This document shows positions 1 to 12,505 of a stretch of 64,000 bases of DNA, piece by piece; position 1 is the stretch's first letter; every line of letters begins with the position of its first letter. Position numbers and translations under genes: made by a program. The notes under the pieces are model-generated. The model saw only the letters and a program-made list of their open reading frames with translations. It did no database searches and had not been told where the DNA came from. This DNA comes from Bos javanicus (Eukaryota; Chordata; Mammalia; Artiodactyla; Bovidae): contig NC_083876.1 of the NCBI RefSeq assembly GCF_032452875.1, forward strand, positions 4,216,001 through 4,280,000, read 5' to 3'.

Positions 1-420
1 TTTTAACTTGAAAAACAGACACTCAAAATGTAGTATAAAGTTATATAACTATAAACCAATGTAAAAGATGAATTGTAATAATAAAACCATGTACTCTAAA
101 AAGTTTAGACAGGTGAGACAAAAATGAGAGAAACAAGTAGAAAAATATCAATACTGCAACTAATTTGAATCATATACATAACTCCATTAAACATAAAATG
201 ATTAAGTATGTGAAATTAGAGGGAGAGATTTTTCAGAATGGATTAAAATATACAAGATCCAAATCCAGGATGTCTTCAATATTTTCATTTTAAATATAAG
301 GTCACTGGCAATTTATAGGTAAAATGATAGGAGCAAGAGTGGTACTGGGAAAAAAAAAACAGTTATGAGAAAAATTATTTAAAAATAGTATCACTAGAGA
401 CTTCATTTAACATCAGAGTA
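1..420. other. AT-rich unassigned sequence
   Basis: No coding frame, repeat family or RNA gene is recognisable here. The stretch is AT-rich and ends where similarity to the BovB endonuclease region begins. Confidence 0.5.
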
Positions 421-2905
421 TTCTAAGTCTATTCCCCAACAACTATTGCCAAAGAATTTGAAGTTGAATGGTTCTATGAAGAACTGCAAGAACTTCTAGA
501 ACTAACACCAAAAAAACAAAAAAATGATGTCCTTTTCATCATAGGTGACTGGCATGCAAAAGTAGAAAATCAATGGATATCTGGAGCAACAGGCAAGTTT
601 GGCCTTGGTACAAAATGAAGCAGGGCAAAGGCTAATAAAGTTTTCCCAAGACAATGCACTGGTCATGGCAAACACTGTCTTCCAACAGCACAAGAGAGAA
701 CTCTACGCATGGACATCAACAGATGGTCAATACCCAAATCAGATCAGTTATATTCTTTGCAGCTGAAGATGGAGAAGATCTACACAGTTTGCAAAAACAA
801 GACCTGGAACAGACTGTAGCACAGATCATCAGCTCCTTATTGCAAAATTCAGACTTGAAGAAAGTAAGGAAAATCACTAGGCCATTCAGGTATGACCTAA
901 ATTAAATCCTTTATGATTATACAGAGAAAGTGACAGATAGATTCAAGGGACTAGATCTGGTGGACAGAATGCCTGAAGAAATATGGATGGAAGTTCGTAA
1001 CATTGTACAGGAGGTGGTGACCAAGACCATACTCAAGAAAAAGAAATGCAAGAAGGCAAAAGTGGTTGCCTGATGAGGCCTTACAAATAGCTGAAAATAG
1101 AAGAAAAGCTAAAGGCAAAGGAGAAAGGGAAAACATATACCCAAATGAATACAGTGTTCCAGAGAATAGCAAGTAGAGGTAATAAAGCAATGGAAGAAAG
1201 CAAAAGAATTGGAAAAGATAGAGATGTCTTCAAGAAAATTAGAGATACCAAAGGAACAAACATTTCACACAAAGATGAGAGAAATAAAGGTTAGGTCTTT
1301 GTAAAAGGACCTAACAAAAGCAGAAGAGATTAAGAAAAGGTGGCAAGAATACACTGAAAAACTATACAAAAAAGGTCTTAATGACCCAGATAATCACAAT
1401 GGTGTGGTCACTCACCTAGAGTCAGATATCCTGGAGTGGGAAGTCAAATGGGTTTTAAGAAGTATACTATGAACAAAGCTAACAGTGGTGATAGAATTCC
1501 AGTTGAGCTATTTAAAATTCTAAAAGATGATGCTGTTAGTGTTTCATGCAATATGCCAGCTGATTTGTAAAACACAACAGTATCCATTACTGGAAAAGAT
1601 CAGTTTTTTATTCCAAAGCCAAAGAAAGGCAATGACAAAGGTTGTTCAAACTACCATACATTTATGCTCATTTCACAGGCTAACAAGATTATGCTCAAAA
1701 GCCTTCAAGCTAGTCTTCAACAGTATGTGAATCAAGAGCTTCCAGATGTGTAAATTGGTTTAGAGAAGGCGGAGGAACCAGATCAGATCATAGAACAAAC
1801 AAGGTATTAAAAAAAAAAATTCTGTTTCATTGCCTATGCTAAAGCCTTTGTGTGGATCACAACAAACTGTAGAAAATTCTTCAACAGATGGGAATACCAG
1901 ACCAACTTACCTGTCCCCTGAGAAACCTGTATGCAGGGCAAGAAGCAACAGCTAGAACCAGACATGGGACAACAGACTGGATCAAAATCAGTAAAGAAGT
2001 ATGTCAAGGCTGTATATTGTGACACTGTTTATTTAGCTTATATGCAGATTGCATTATGTGAAATGTCTAGCTGGATAATCAAGATTTCTGGGAGAAATAT
2101 CAACAATCTCAGATATTCAAATGATATCACTCTAATGGCAGGAAGTGAAGAGTAACAAAAGAGCCTCTTGATGAAGGTTAACAGGAGAATGAAAAAGCTG
2201 GCTTAAAACTCATCAATTCAGAAAACTAAGATTATGGCATCCAGTCCAATTACTTCATGGCAAATGGATGGGAAAAATATGTGGACAGTAACAGATTTTA
2301 TTTTCCTGGGCTCCAAAATCACTGTGGAAGTTGACTGAAGCTATAAAATTAAAACATGCTTGTTCCTTGGAAGGAAAGCTATTAAAAACCTAGACAACAT
2401 GTTAAAAAGTCAAAGATATTACTTTCCTGGCAAAGGTCAGTATACACAAAGGTATGCTTTTGGTTTTGTTTTGGTTTTTTGTTTTTTAGGTAGTCATGTA
2501 TGGATGTGAGAGTTGGACTGTAATAAAGACTAAGCACTGAAGAATTGATGCTTTTGAACTGTGGTGCTCGAGAAGACTCTTGAAAATCCCTTGGACTACA
2601 AGGAGATCAAAACAGTCAATTTTAAGGAAATCAATTCTGGATATTTTTTGGAAGGACTGATGTTGAAGCTGAAGCTCCAATACTTTGGCCACCTCATGTA
2701 AAGTCTCAACTTATTGGAAAAGGCCCTGATGCTGGGCAAGATTGAGGCCAAGAAGAGAAATGGATGACAGAGAACGAGATGGTTGGATAGCATCACCAAC
2801 TCAATGGCCATTAATTTGAACAAACTCTGGTAGATACTGAAGAACAAGGAAGCCTGGCTTGCTGCATTTCATGGGGTCACAGAGTCAAACATGCCTTAAT
2901 GACTG
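421..2905 (+). mobile_element. BovB (RTE) LINE, 5'-truncated, strongly decayed
   Basis: This copy starts inside the endonuclease domain and runs through reverse transcriptase to the usual 3' end (phrases such as GGGTCACAGAGTCAAACATG). An endonuclease motif of the FIIGDW type is readable near 532-570. The polymerase YADD motif has decayed to YSND near 2,110-2,130. Stops and frameshifts are scattered throughout and no long frame survives. A T/G-rich insertion interrupts it near 2,460-2,490. I see no clear target-site duplication, consistent with age. This is among the most diverged BovB copies in the window. Family assignment is secure from many matching blocks shared with the better-preserved copies at 19,584 and 52,660. 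Confidence 0.9.
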
Positions 2906-4193
2906 ACCAAAGAGGTTAAGTGGGACATTTCAAAGTTATCAAAATATCAAATTTTCAAAAAGACATACTTTTAAAGTAGATATACCTAAAAGAATTTCAA
3001 AACCATGAAACAAAAATTCATAAATACAGGAACAAATAGACAAGATTCATAAAAAATTTGAATATTTATACATTATCTTTTATTGATGTAATACATTACA
3101 TTTAATGAATAGAGAAAGGATAGACAAAAAGAAGGAATATCTGGTTTTCAGGCATGACAGAATTTATATTACAATTGACTTTCTGCCAGCAGTAACTATA
3201 GGACTGAATAAAATATATGTGGCAACATGTTTAGTCCTGAGAAATAGGCATTATAAGATGGCAATCCTTGACAGGAGATAAATTCACAGTCTGAATCTGA
3301 TTGTTTATGTCCCCATGTATGAACAAATTGCTAAACCAGAATGTTATTATTATATTGAGATAAAGAATCTGAGATAAGAATTTGGGCCACTATAGCAGTT
3401 TGGACACTTGGAGGTGGAGTACTTAGAAAAGAATTAGAGTGAAGCTTAAGAAGCTTGCATATGGCTTCCCCTAATTTCTTGGTTGAGGATTGAGGCAGAG
3501 CAAGATAATATGATGTTTACAGAATGGCAGCTGTTGTAAAGTTGTGAGCAGAAAAAAAAAAAAACAAGACTAAATGGCAGTCGTTCTCACAAATTATTTA
3601 GTACTGGCCTGGTCAGGATGAATAAAATATATTATTGCCCAGCTTATTGACCTGAGATATAAGCAAGATCACATTTATGAAAGAGGACTTCCCTAAAGAG
3701 AGGAAAAAAAAAATCTTACTCTAGATACACTCTTGTGAAGCTCAGAAACAAAGTTCAATAATATCTAAAAGGGATTCAGCATCTCTAGGTTGATAAATAC
3801 TATGCTAGAAGATCTTAAGAAATCATTGAACTTAAACACATCTGCTGTAACTAAGCATTGAATCCAATTTGTAAGGGTCCAAGGCAATTAAGCAATAATT
3901 GAACTACCTGATAGAAACATAACACTTCTCTATGTAACAGAATATAGAGCCTCTAAAATTTATCACCCAGTATGTCCAGGAATCAACAACAACAAATATT
4001 GCTAGACATGTAAGATAACAGTAAAATATTATCCAAAAGTAAAGAGAAAAGGCAGTCAATACAGATTGATCTCAAAAGACTTGGGAAATTGAATTTAGCA
4101 CACACAAAAATTTTAAGGTAGATATTACAAATATATTTAAAGGGAAGCATATCCTCATGAGTAAAAATACCAGTATTTTCAGCAAGAAAAAAG
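2906..4193. other. Unassigned AT-rich DNA
   Basis: No gene or recognisable repeat was found. Short A-rich runs occur near 3,550 and 3,705, and there is no extended open frame on either strand. Confidence 0.45.
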
Positions 4194-4203
4194 AAGCTAT
4201 TTT

Positions 4204-4272
4204 CTTTAATTTAAATTTATTTTAATTGGAGGTTAATTACTTTACAATATTATATTGGTTCTGCCACATAAA
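4204..4272 (-). mobile_element. Very short L1 3'-end insertion
   Basis: About 70 bp match the reverse complement of the older ruminant L1 3' terminus, the same end seen in sense near 34,900-34,992. It is flanked by the direct repeat AAGCTATTTT at 4,194-4,203 and 4,273-4,282, which I read as its target-site duplication. The insertion is therefore a severely 5'-truncated L1. The full-length L1 begins only about 10 bp beyond the right-hand repeat. Confidence 0.75.
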
Positions 4273-4283
4273 AAGCTATTTTT

Positions 4284-4300
4284 AAAAAGTGGAAATTTAG
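4284..4300 (+). repeat. 5' target-site duplication of full-length L1
   Basis: AAAAAGTGGAAATTTAG is repeated perfectly at 12,869-12,885 on the other side of the element. The preceding bases are T-rich, giving the TT|AAAA context expected of the L1 endonuclease. Confidence 0.95.
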
Positions 4301-4310
4301 AGGGAGGAGC

Positions 4311-4321
4311 CAAGATGGCGG
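4311..4321 (+). promoter_or_regulatory. YY1-like site at L1 5' end
   Basis: CAAGATGGCGG lies 11 bp into the element. Other mammalian L1s, including human L1, carry a YY1 site at a similar place where it positions transcription initiation. Its presence supports a complete 5' end. Binding itself is inferred. Confidence 0.7.
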
Positions 4322-4599
4322 AGGAGTAGGACGGGGAGAACACTTTCTCCCACACAAATTCATCAAAAGAGCATTTAAACGTCGAGTAAATTCCACAAAA
4401 CAACTTCTGAATGCCAGCAGAGGACATCAGGCACCCAGAAAAGCAACCCAACTCTTCGAAAGGAGGTAGGAAAAAATATTAAAAACAAAAAAAAAGAGAC
4501 AAAAGAGGGAGGGACGGAGTTCCGTCCCAGGAAGGGAATCTTAAAAAGAGAGAAGTTTCCAAACATCAGGAGACCTTCTCACTGCCGAATCTGTGCCGA

Positions 4600-5450
4600 G
4601 CTTTGGAAGCACAGAGGGCAACATAACAGGGAGAAAAAAATAAATAAACAATTTAAAACTCGCAGATTGCGAGCCCTACGGTAACTCCCCCAGCAGAGAA
4701 GCAGCGCAGACGCCTGCATCCGCCATTAGCAAACCGGGGCTGGGCAGGGAGGCGCGGCGTGGGCTGCATCGCTGAGAGTAAGAATCTGGCCTAAATACCC
4801 TGAGCGCTATCTGAGCAAAATAATTTGGGCTAGCAAACCAGACTGTGGGATACCTACCACGCGAAAAGCCAGCCCTAACCTAAGACCGCCAGGCCCGCGC
4901 ACGGAACAAAGGACTGAACAGAGATAGCCGGCTGCAGACCTTCCCCCTCCGGTGACAGGCAGCCAGAGCCAGAAGGGGGCAATCGCAGCCCCAGAGAGAC
5001 ATTATCTATAAAATTGTAAGCAGGCTTCTTTGCTAACTAAAACTTCTTGGGGGCCTGGACGGTCAACATCTGCCTGAGAAGGTGCGCCGGTTTTACATCC
5101 AGATAACCGAGTGGCGGGGAGGCGATAAGTCGCAGCATTGGCGCTCGCCTGGGAAGAGCAAATTGGCGCTCGGACCTGGGAAGAGCACAAAACACAGGCC
5201 CAACTGAGTCTGCGCCTCTGAGGACTACCCGAGTGCCTGAACCTGAGCGGCTTGGACCTGGGAGGTGCATGCAGCCCAGGGCCAGCCTCGGATTGTTCCC
5301 GGCGGAACAACCTAGAGTCTGAGCAGTGTGGACAGGGAGGCTACACGCGCCGTGAGCGGGGGCAGACCCAGGGTGGCTGAGGCACTGCGAGCCCACGCCA
5401 GTGTTATTTGTTTGCAGCATCCCTCCCTCCCTCCCCACAGCGCGACTGAA
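4600..5450 (+). promoter_or_regulatory. GC- and CpG-rich L1 5'UTR promoter segment
   Basis: This part of the 5'UTR is far richer in G+C and CpG than anything around it. It resembles the CpG-rich internal promoter of other L1s and would be a target for DNA methylation. The promoter role is inferred from position and composition. Confidence 0.55.
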
Positions 5451-5910
5451 CAAGTAAGCCTAAAAAAAATAAAAAAATAAAAAAGTGTCCTCCACCGTGC
5501 CCTTTGAGTCAGGGCGGAAACCAGATACTGAAGAGACTAGCAAACAGAAGAAGATATAACAGAGGGAAACGCCTTGGAAGCTACAGGCAATAGATCAAAA
5601 CCCTGTGGTTACTACGGACTACATAGGAAGGGGCCTATAGATCTTGAGAAATATAAATCTGACCAAGGAACTAGCCAAAAATGGACTGAACCCACAACAC
5701 CCACAAAAAAAAAAAACAAACAAACAAAAAAAAAAGGTCCTAGATATATTTTTATTATTTTTACGATCATTCTCTTTTTTTTAATTAAAAAAAAATTTTT
5801 AAGTCCTCTATTGTTCCTTTAATTTTCACCTTTATATCCTATTACTTTGCAAAAAAAAAAAAAAAAGACCCTATTTTTTTCTTCTTCAGCAAACTTCATA
5901 TATATATATT

Positions 5911-6715
5911 TTATAATTTTTTGACCTTGTTTTTTTTTTTGTTTTTGTTTTTTTCTTCTTTTCTTTAACATTGTATTTTTGAAATTCTAAACTCTACTCT
6001 AGATTTTTAATTTTCGCTTTTTGGTATATGTTATCAATTTTGTACCTATAGTTTTTTTTTTATATAATTTCTGTGACTTTTTTTTTTCTTTTTTCTTCTT
6101 CTCTGTTTCTTTCTCTTCTTCTTTTATATAACATTGTATATCTGAAATTCCAAACTTTACTCTAGATTTTTAATTTATGCTTTTTGGTATTTGATATCAA
6201 TTTTGTACCTGTATTTTCTTTATAATTTTTGTGACATTGTTCGTATTTGTTTGTTTGTTTTCTCTCTTTATTTTTCTATTTCTTTCTTTCTTTCTTTTTT
6301 TTTTAACATTGTATTTTTGAAATTCCAAACTCTACTCTAGATTTTTAATTTTTGCTTTCTGGTATTAGTTATCAATTTTGTGCTTGTACTTTCTTTATAA
6401 TTTTCGCGACCTTGTTTGTTTTTGTTTGTTCGTTTTTTCTCTCTTTCTTTTCCTTCTTCTTTTCTTTAACATCGTATTTTTGAAATTCCAAACTCTACTC
6501 TAGATTTTTAATTTTCGCTTTCTGGTATTAGTTATCAATTTTGTACCTGTACTTTCTCTATAATTTTCGCGACCTTGTTTGTTTTTGTTTGTTCGTTCTT
6601 TCTCTCTTTCTTTTCCTTCTTCTTTTCTTTAACATCGTATTTTTGAAATTCCAAACTCTACTCTAGATTTTTAATTTTTGCTTTTATGTATTTGTTACCA
6701 ATTTTGTACCTTTAA
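5911..6715 (+). repeat. Tandem ~163-bp pyrimidine-rich repeats in L1 5'UTR
   Basis: Five copies of a unit begin at 5,967, 6,130, 6,305, 6,468 and 6,631, so the spacing is 163, 175, 163 and 163 bp. Each starts AACATYGTATWTYTGAAATTC, continues through an ACTCTAGATTTTTAATTT block, and ends in T/C-rich sequence. A partial unit precedes the first, near 5,911. The last units are nearly identical, which suggests unequal exchange or slippage. Unlike mouse L1 monomers these lie downstream of the CpG-rich segment. Their role is unknown. Confidence 0.9.
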
Positions 6716-7707
6716 GGACCCAATCTTCAGGACCCATTTTTCACTAGGGAGTGAGATTACTGGCTTGACTGCTCTCTCTCCCTTTGGACCCTCCTTTTTC
6801 TCCACCAGGTCGCCTGTGTCTCCTCCCTAAACCCTCTCTACTCTACCCAACTCTGTGAATTTCTGTGTGTTCCAGACGGTGGAGAACACTTAGGGAACTG
6901 ATTACTGGCTGGATCTGTCTCCCTCCTTTTCATTCCCCCTTTTATCCTTCTGGCCACCTCTGTTACCTTCCTCCTTCTTCTCTTCTCTGTATAACCCCGT
7001 GAACATCTCTGAGTGGTCCAGTTGTGGAGTGCACATAAGGAAGTGACTACTGGCTAGCCCACTCTCTCCACTATTGATTCACCTCATCTCATTTGGGTCA
7101 CCTCTAACTCCCTCCTCCCTCTTCTCTTCTCCATGTAACCCTGTGAACCTCTCTGAGTGACCCTCACTGTAGAGAAACTTATCATCTTTAATGTAGATGT
7201 TTTATCAATGGTGCTGTATAGAAGGAGAAGTTTTGAAACTACTGTAAAAATAAGACCGATAATTGGAAGCAGGAGACTTAAGTCCAAACCCTGACTCCAG
7301 GGAACTCCTGATTCCAAGGAACATTCATTGACAGGAGCTCATCAAATGCCTCCATACCGACACTGAAACCAAGCACCACACAAGAGCCAATAAGTTCCAG
7401 GGCAAGACATACTGAGCAAATTCTCCAGCAACAAAGGAACACAGCCCTGAGCTTCAAGATACAGGCTGCCCAAAGTCACCCCAAAACTATAGACATCTCA
7501 TAACTCATTACTGGACATTTCGTTGCACTCCAGAGAGAAGAAATACAGCTCCACCCACCAGAACACCGACACAAGCTTCCCTAACCAGGAAACCTTGACA
7601 AGCCACCTGTACAAACCCACACACAGTGAGGAAACGCCACAATAAAGAGAACTCCACAAACTGCCAGAATACAGAAAGGACACCCCAAACTCAGCAATTT
7701 AAACAAG

Positions 7708-8634
7708 ATGAAGAGACAGAGGAATACTCAGCAGATAAAGGAACAGGATAAATGCCCACCAAACCAAACAAAAGAGGAAGAGATAGGGAATCTACCTGAT
7801 AAAGAATTCCGAATAATGATAGTGAAATTGATCCAAAATCTTGAAACTAAAATGGAATCACAGATGAATAGCCTGGAGACAAGGATTGAGAAGATGCAAG
7901 AAAGGTTTAACAAGGACCTAGAAGAAATAAAAAAGAGTCAATATATAATGAATAATGCAATAAGTGAAATTAAAAACACTCTGGAGGCAACAAATAGTAG
8001 AATAACAGAGGCAGAAGACAGGATTAGTGAATTAGAAGATAGAATGGTAGAAATAAATGAATCAGAGAGGATAAAAGAAAAACGAATTAAAAGAAATGAG
8101 GACAATCTCAGAGACCTCCAGGACAATATTAAACGCTACAACATTCGAATCATAGGGGTTCCAGAAGAAGAAGACAAAAAGAAAGACCATGAGAAAATAC
8201 TTGAGGAGATAATAGTTGAAAACTTCCCTAAAATGGGGAAGGAAATAATCACCCAAGTCCAAGAAACCCAGAGAGTACCAAACAGGATAAACCCAAGGAG
8301 AAACACCCCAAGACACATATTAATCAAATTAACAAAGATCAAACACAAAGAACAAATATTAAAAGCAGCAAGGGAAAAACAACAAATAACACACAAGGGA
8401 ATTCCCATAAGGATAACAGCTGATCTTTCAATAGAAACTCTTCAAGCCAGGAGGGAATGGCAAGACATACTTAAAATGATGAAAGAAAATAACCTACAGC
8501 CCAGATTATTGTACCCAGCAAGGATCTCATTCAAGTATGAAGGAGAAATCAAAAGCTTTTCAGACAAGCAAAAGCTGAGAGAATTCAGCACCACCAAACC
8601 AGCTCTCCAACAAATACTAAAGGATATTCTCTAG
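7708..8634 (+). CDS. L1 ORF1 protein (RNA-binding chaperone)
   Basis: An uninterrupted 308-residue frame encodes the L1 ORF1 protein, which coats L1 RNA as a trimer and acts as a nucleic-acid chaperone in the cytoplasmic ribonucleoprotein. The N-terminus is short and basic. A heptad-rich, E/K-rich coiled coil spans about residues 33-140. The RRM-like domain begins around residue 143 with NIRIIGVPE (145-153). The C-terminal domain holds RNTPRHILIKL (198-208), IPIRITADLS (232-241) and LQARREW (245-251), which are conserved L1 landmarks. It is a little shorter than human ORF1p (338 aa), mostly at the N-terminus. The stop is followed 51 bp later by the ORF2 start. No disabling change is visible, so this copy could still make protein. 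Confidence 0.93.
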   Translation: MKRQRNTQQIKEQDKCPPNQTKEEEIGNLPDKEFRIMIVKLIQNLETKMESQMNSLETRIEKMQERFNKDLEEIKKSQYIMNNAISEIKNTLEATNSRITEAEDRISELEDRMVEINESERIKEKRIKRNEDNLRDLQDNIKRYNIRIIGVPEEEDKKKDHEKILEEIIVENFPKMGKEIITQVQETQRVPNRINPRRNTPRHILIKLTKIKHKEQILKAAREKQQITHKGIPIRITADLSIETLQARREWQDILKMMKENNLQPRLLYPARISFKYEGEIKSFSDKQKLREFSTTKPALQQILKDIL

Positions 8635-8685
8635 ACAGGAAACACAAAAATGGTGTATAAACTCGAACCCAAAACAATAAAGTAA

Positions 8686-11600
8686 ATGGCAACGGGAACA
8701 TACTTATCAGTAATTACCTTAAATGTAAATGGGTTGAATGCCCCAACCAAAAGACAAAGACTGGCTGAATGGATACAAAAACAAGACCCCTACATATGTT
8801 GTCTACAAGAGACCCACCTCAAAACAGGGGACACATACAGACTGAAAGTGAAGGGCTGGAATAAGATTTTCCATGCAAATAGGGACCAAAAGAAAGCAGG
8901 AGTAGCAATACTCATATCAGATAAAATAGACTTTAAAACAAAGGCTGTGAAAAGAGACAAAGAAGGTCACTACATAATGATCAAAGGATCAATCCAAGAA
9001 GAAGATATAACAATTATAAATATATATGCACCCAACACGGGAGCACCACAGTACGTGAGACAAATGCTAACAAGTATGAAAGGAGAAATTAACAATAACA
9101 CAATAATAGTGGGAGACTTTAATACCCCACTTACACCTATGGATAGATCAACTAAACAGAAAATTAACAAGGAAACACAAACTTTAAACGATACAATAGA
9201 CCAGTTAGACCTAATTGATATCTATAGGTCATTTCATCCCAAAACAATGAATTTCACCTTTTTCTCAAGCGCACATGGAACCTTCTCCAGGATAGATCAC
9301 ATCCTGGGCCATAAAGCTAGCCTTGGTAAATTCAAAAAAATAGAAATCATTCCAAGCATTTTTTCTGACCACAATGCAGTAAGATTAGATCTCAATTACA
9401 GGAGAAAAACTATTAAAAATTCCAACATATGGAGGCTGAACAACACGCTGCTGAATAACCAACAAATCACAGAAGAAATCAAAAAAGAAATCAAAATTTG
9501 CATAGAAACGAATGAAAATGAAAACACAACAACCCAAAACCTGTGGGACACGGTAAAAGCAGTCCTAAGGGGAAAGTTCATAGCAATACAGGCACACCTC
9601 AAGAAACAAGAAAAAAGTCAAATAAATAACCTAACTCTACACCTAAAGCAACTAGAAAAGGAAGAAATGAAGAACCCCAGGGTTAGTAGAAGGAAAGAAA
9701 TCTTAAAAATTAGAGCAGAAATAAATGCAAAAGAAACAAAAGAGACCATAGCAAAAATCAACAAAACCAAAAGCTGGTTCTTTGAAAGGATAAATAAAAT
9801 TGACAAACCATTAGCCAGACTCATCAAGAAACAAAAAGGAGAAAAATCAAATCAACAAAATTAGAAACGAAAATGGAGAGATCACAACAGACAACACAGA
9901 AATACAAAGAATCATAAGAGACTACTATCAACAATTATATGCCAATAAAACGGACAACGTGGAAGAAATGGACAAATTCTTAGAAAAGTACAACTTTCCA
10001 AAACTGGACCAGGAAGAAATAGAAAATCTTAACAGACCCATCACAAGCATGGAAATTGAAACTGTAATCAAAAATCTTCCAGCAAACAAAAGCCCCGGTC
10101 CAGACGGCTTCACAGCTGAATTCTACCAAAAATTTAGAGAAGAGCTAACACCTATCCTGCTCAAACTCTTCCAGAAAATTGCAGAGGAAGGTAAACTTCC
10201 AAACTCATTCTATGAGGCCACCATCACCCTAATACCAAAACCTGACAAAGATGCCACAAAAAAAGAAAACTACAGGCCAATATCACTGATGAACATAGAT
10301 GCAAAAATCCTTAACAAAATTCTAGCAATCAGAATCCAACAACACATTAAAAAGATCATACACCATGATCAAGTGGGCTTTATCCCAGGGATGCAAGGAT
10401 TCTTCAATATCCGCAAATCAATCAATGTAATACACCACATTAACAAATTGAAAAATAAAAACCATATGATTATCTCAATAGATGCAGAGAAAGCCTTTGA
10501 CAAAATTCAACATCCATTTATGATAAAAACTCTCCAGAAAGCAGGAATAGAAGGAACATACCTCAACATAATAAAAGCTATATATGACAAACCCACAGCA
10601 AACATTATCCTCAATGGTGAAAAATTGAAAGCATTTCCTCTAAAGTCAGGAACAAGACAAGGGTGCCCACTTTCACCATTACTATTCAACATAGTTTTGG
10701 AAGTTTTGGCCACAGCAATCAGAGCAGAAAAAGAAATAAAAGGAATCCAAATTGGAAAAGAAGAAGTAAAACTCTCACTATTTGCAGATGACATGGTCCT
10801 CTACATAGAAAACCCTAAAGAGTCCACCAGAAAATTACTAGAAATAATCAATGACTACAGTAAAGTTGCAGGATATAAAATCAACACACAGAAATCCCTT
10901 GCATTCCTATACACTAATAATGAGAAAACTGAAAGAGAAATTAAGGAAACAATTCCATTCACCATTGCAACGGAAAGAATAAAATACTTAGGAATATATC
11001 TACCTAAAGAAACTAAAGACCTATATATAGAAAACTATAAAACACTGGTGAAAGAAATCAAAGAGGACACTAATAGATGGAGAAATATACCATGTTCATG
11101 GATTGGAAGAATCAATATAGTGAAAATGAGTATACTACCCAAAGCAATTTATAGATTCAACGCAATCCCTATCAAGCTACCAACAGTATTCTTCACAGAG
11201 CTAGAACAAATAATTTCACAATTTGTATGGAAATACAAAAAACCTCGAATAGCCAAAGCGATCTTGAGAAAGAAGAATGGAACTGGAGGAATCAACCTAC
11301 CTGACTTCAGGCTCTACTACAAAGCCACAGTTATCAAGACAGTATGGTACTGGCACAAAGACAGAAATATTGATCAATGGAATAAAATAGAAAGCCCAGA
11401 GATAAATCCACACACATATGGACACCTTATCTTTGACAAAGGAGGCAAGAATATACAATGGATTAAAGACAATCTCTTTAACAAGTGGTGCTGGGAAATC
11501 TGGTCAACCACTTGTAAAAGAATGAAACTGGACCACTTTCTAACACCATACACAAAAATAAACTCAAAATGGATTAAAGATCTAAACGTAAGCCCAGAAA

Positions 11601-12505
11601 CTACAAAACTCCTAGAGGAGAACATAGGCAAAACACTCTCTGACATACATCACAGCAGGATCCTCTATGACCCACCTCCCAGAATATTGGAAATAAAAGC
11701 AAAAATAAACAAATGGGACCTAATTAACCTTAAAAGCTTCTGCACATCAAAGGAAACTATTAGCAAGGTGAAAAGACAGCCTTCAGAATGGGAGAAAATA
11801 ATAGCAAATGAAGCAACCGACAAACAACTAATCTCAAAAATATACAAGCAACTCCTACAGCTCAACTCCAGAAAAATAAATGACCCAATCAAAAAATGGG
11901 CCAAAGAACTAAATAGACATTTCTCCAAAGAAGACATACAGATGGCTAACAAACACATGAAAAGATGCTCAACATCACTCATTATCAGAGAAATGCAAAT
12001 CAAAACCACTATGAGGTACCATTTCACACCAGTCAGAATGGCTGCGATCCAAAAGTCTACAAATAATAAATGCTGGAGAGGGTGTGGAGAAAAGGGAACC
12101 CTCTTACACTGTTGGTGGGAATGCAAACTAGTACAGCCACTATGGAGAACAGTGTGGAGATTCCTTAAAAAACTGGAAATAGAACTGCCTTATGATCCAA
12201 CAACCCCACTGCTGGGCATACACACTGAGGAAACCAGAAGGGAAAGAGACACGTGTACCCCAATGTTCATCGCAGCACTGTTTATAATAGCCAGGACATG
12301 GAAGCAACCTAGATGTCCATCAGCAGATGAATGGATAAGAAAGCAGTGGTACATATACACAATGGAGTATTACTCAGCCATTAAAAAGAATACATTTGAA
12401 TCAGTTCTAATGAGGTGGATGAAACTGGAGCCTATTATACAGAGTGAAGTAAGCCAGAAGGAAAAACATAAATACAGTATACTAACGCATATATATGGAA
12501 TTTAG
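8686..12505 (+). pseudogene. L1 ORF2 (endonuclease / reverse transcriptase), one frameshift
   Basis: ORF2 encodes the enzyme that nicks target DNA and primes reverse transcription. Frame 1 (8,686-9,864) holds the AP-like endonuclease with NVNG, QETHL, IYAPNTG, GDFNTPL, a FSRIDHILG block and SDHNAV, so the catalytic motifs appear intact. The frame then shifts at an A run, 9,833-9,837, and stops at 9,864. The homologous frame continues to 12,505 with the full reverse transcriptase, including FADDMVLY at 10,781-10,804, and the C-terminal cysteine motif (CWRGCG...LHCWWEC) near 12,071-12,127. Total length is 3,820 nt, which is 1 mod 3, so a single inserted base explains the break. Without it the protein would be 1,272 residues, against 1,275 in human L1. 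The extra A could also be a sequencing or assembly error in a homopolymer. Confidence 0.93.

Noticed and set aside
5574..5822. 82-codon frame in the L1 5'UTR
   Set aside because: Lys/Phe-rich low-complexity translation of A- and T-rich sequence with no family resemblance.
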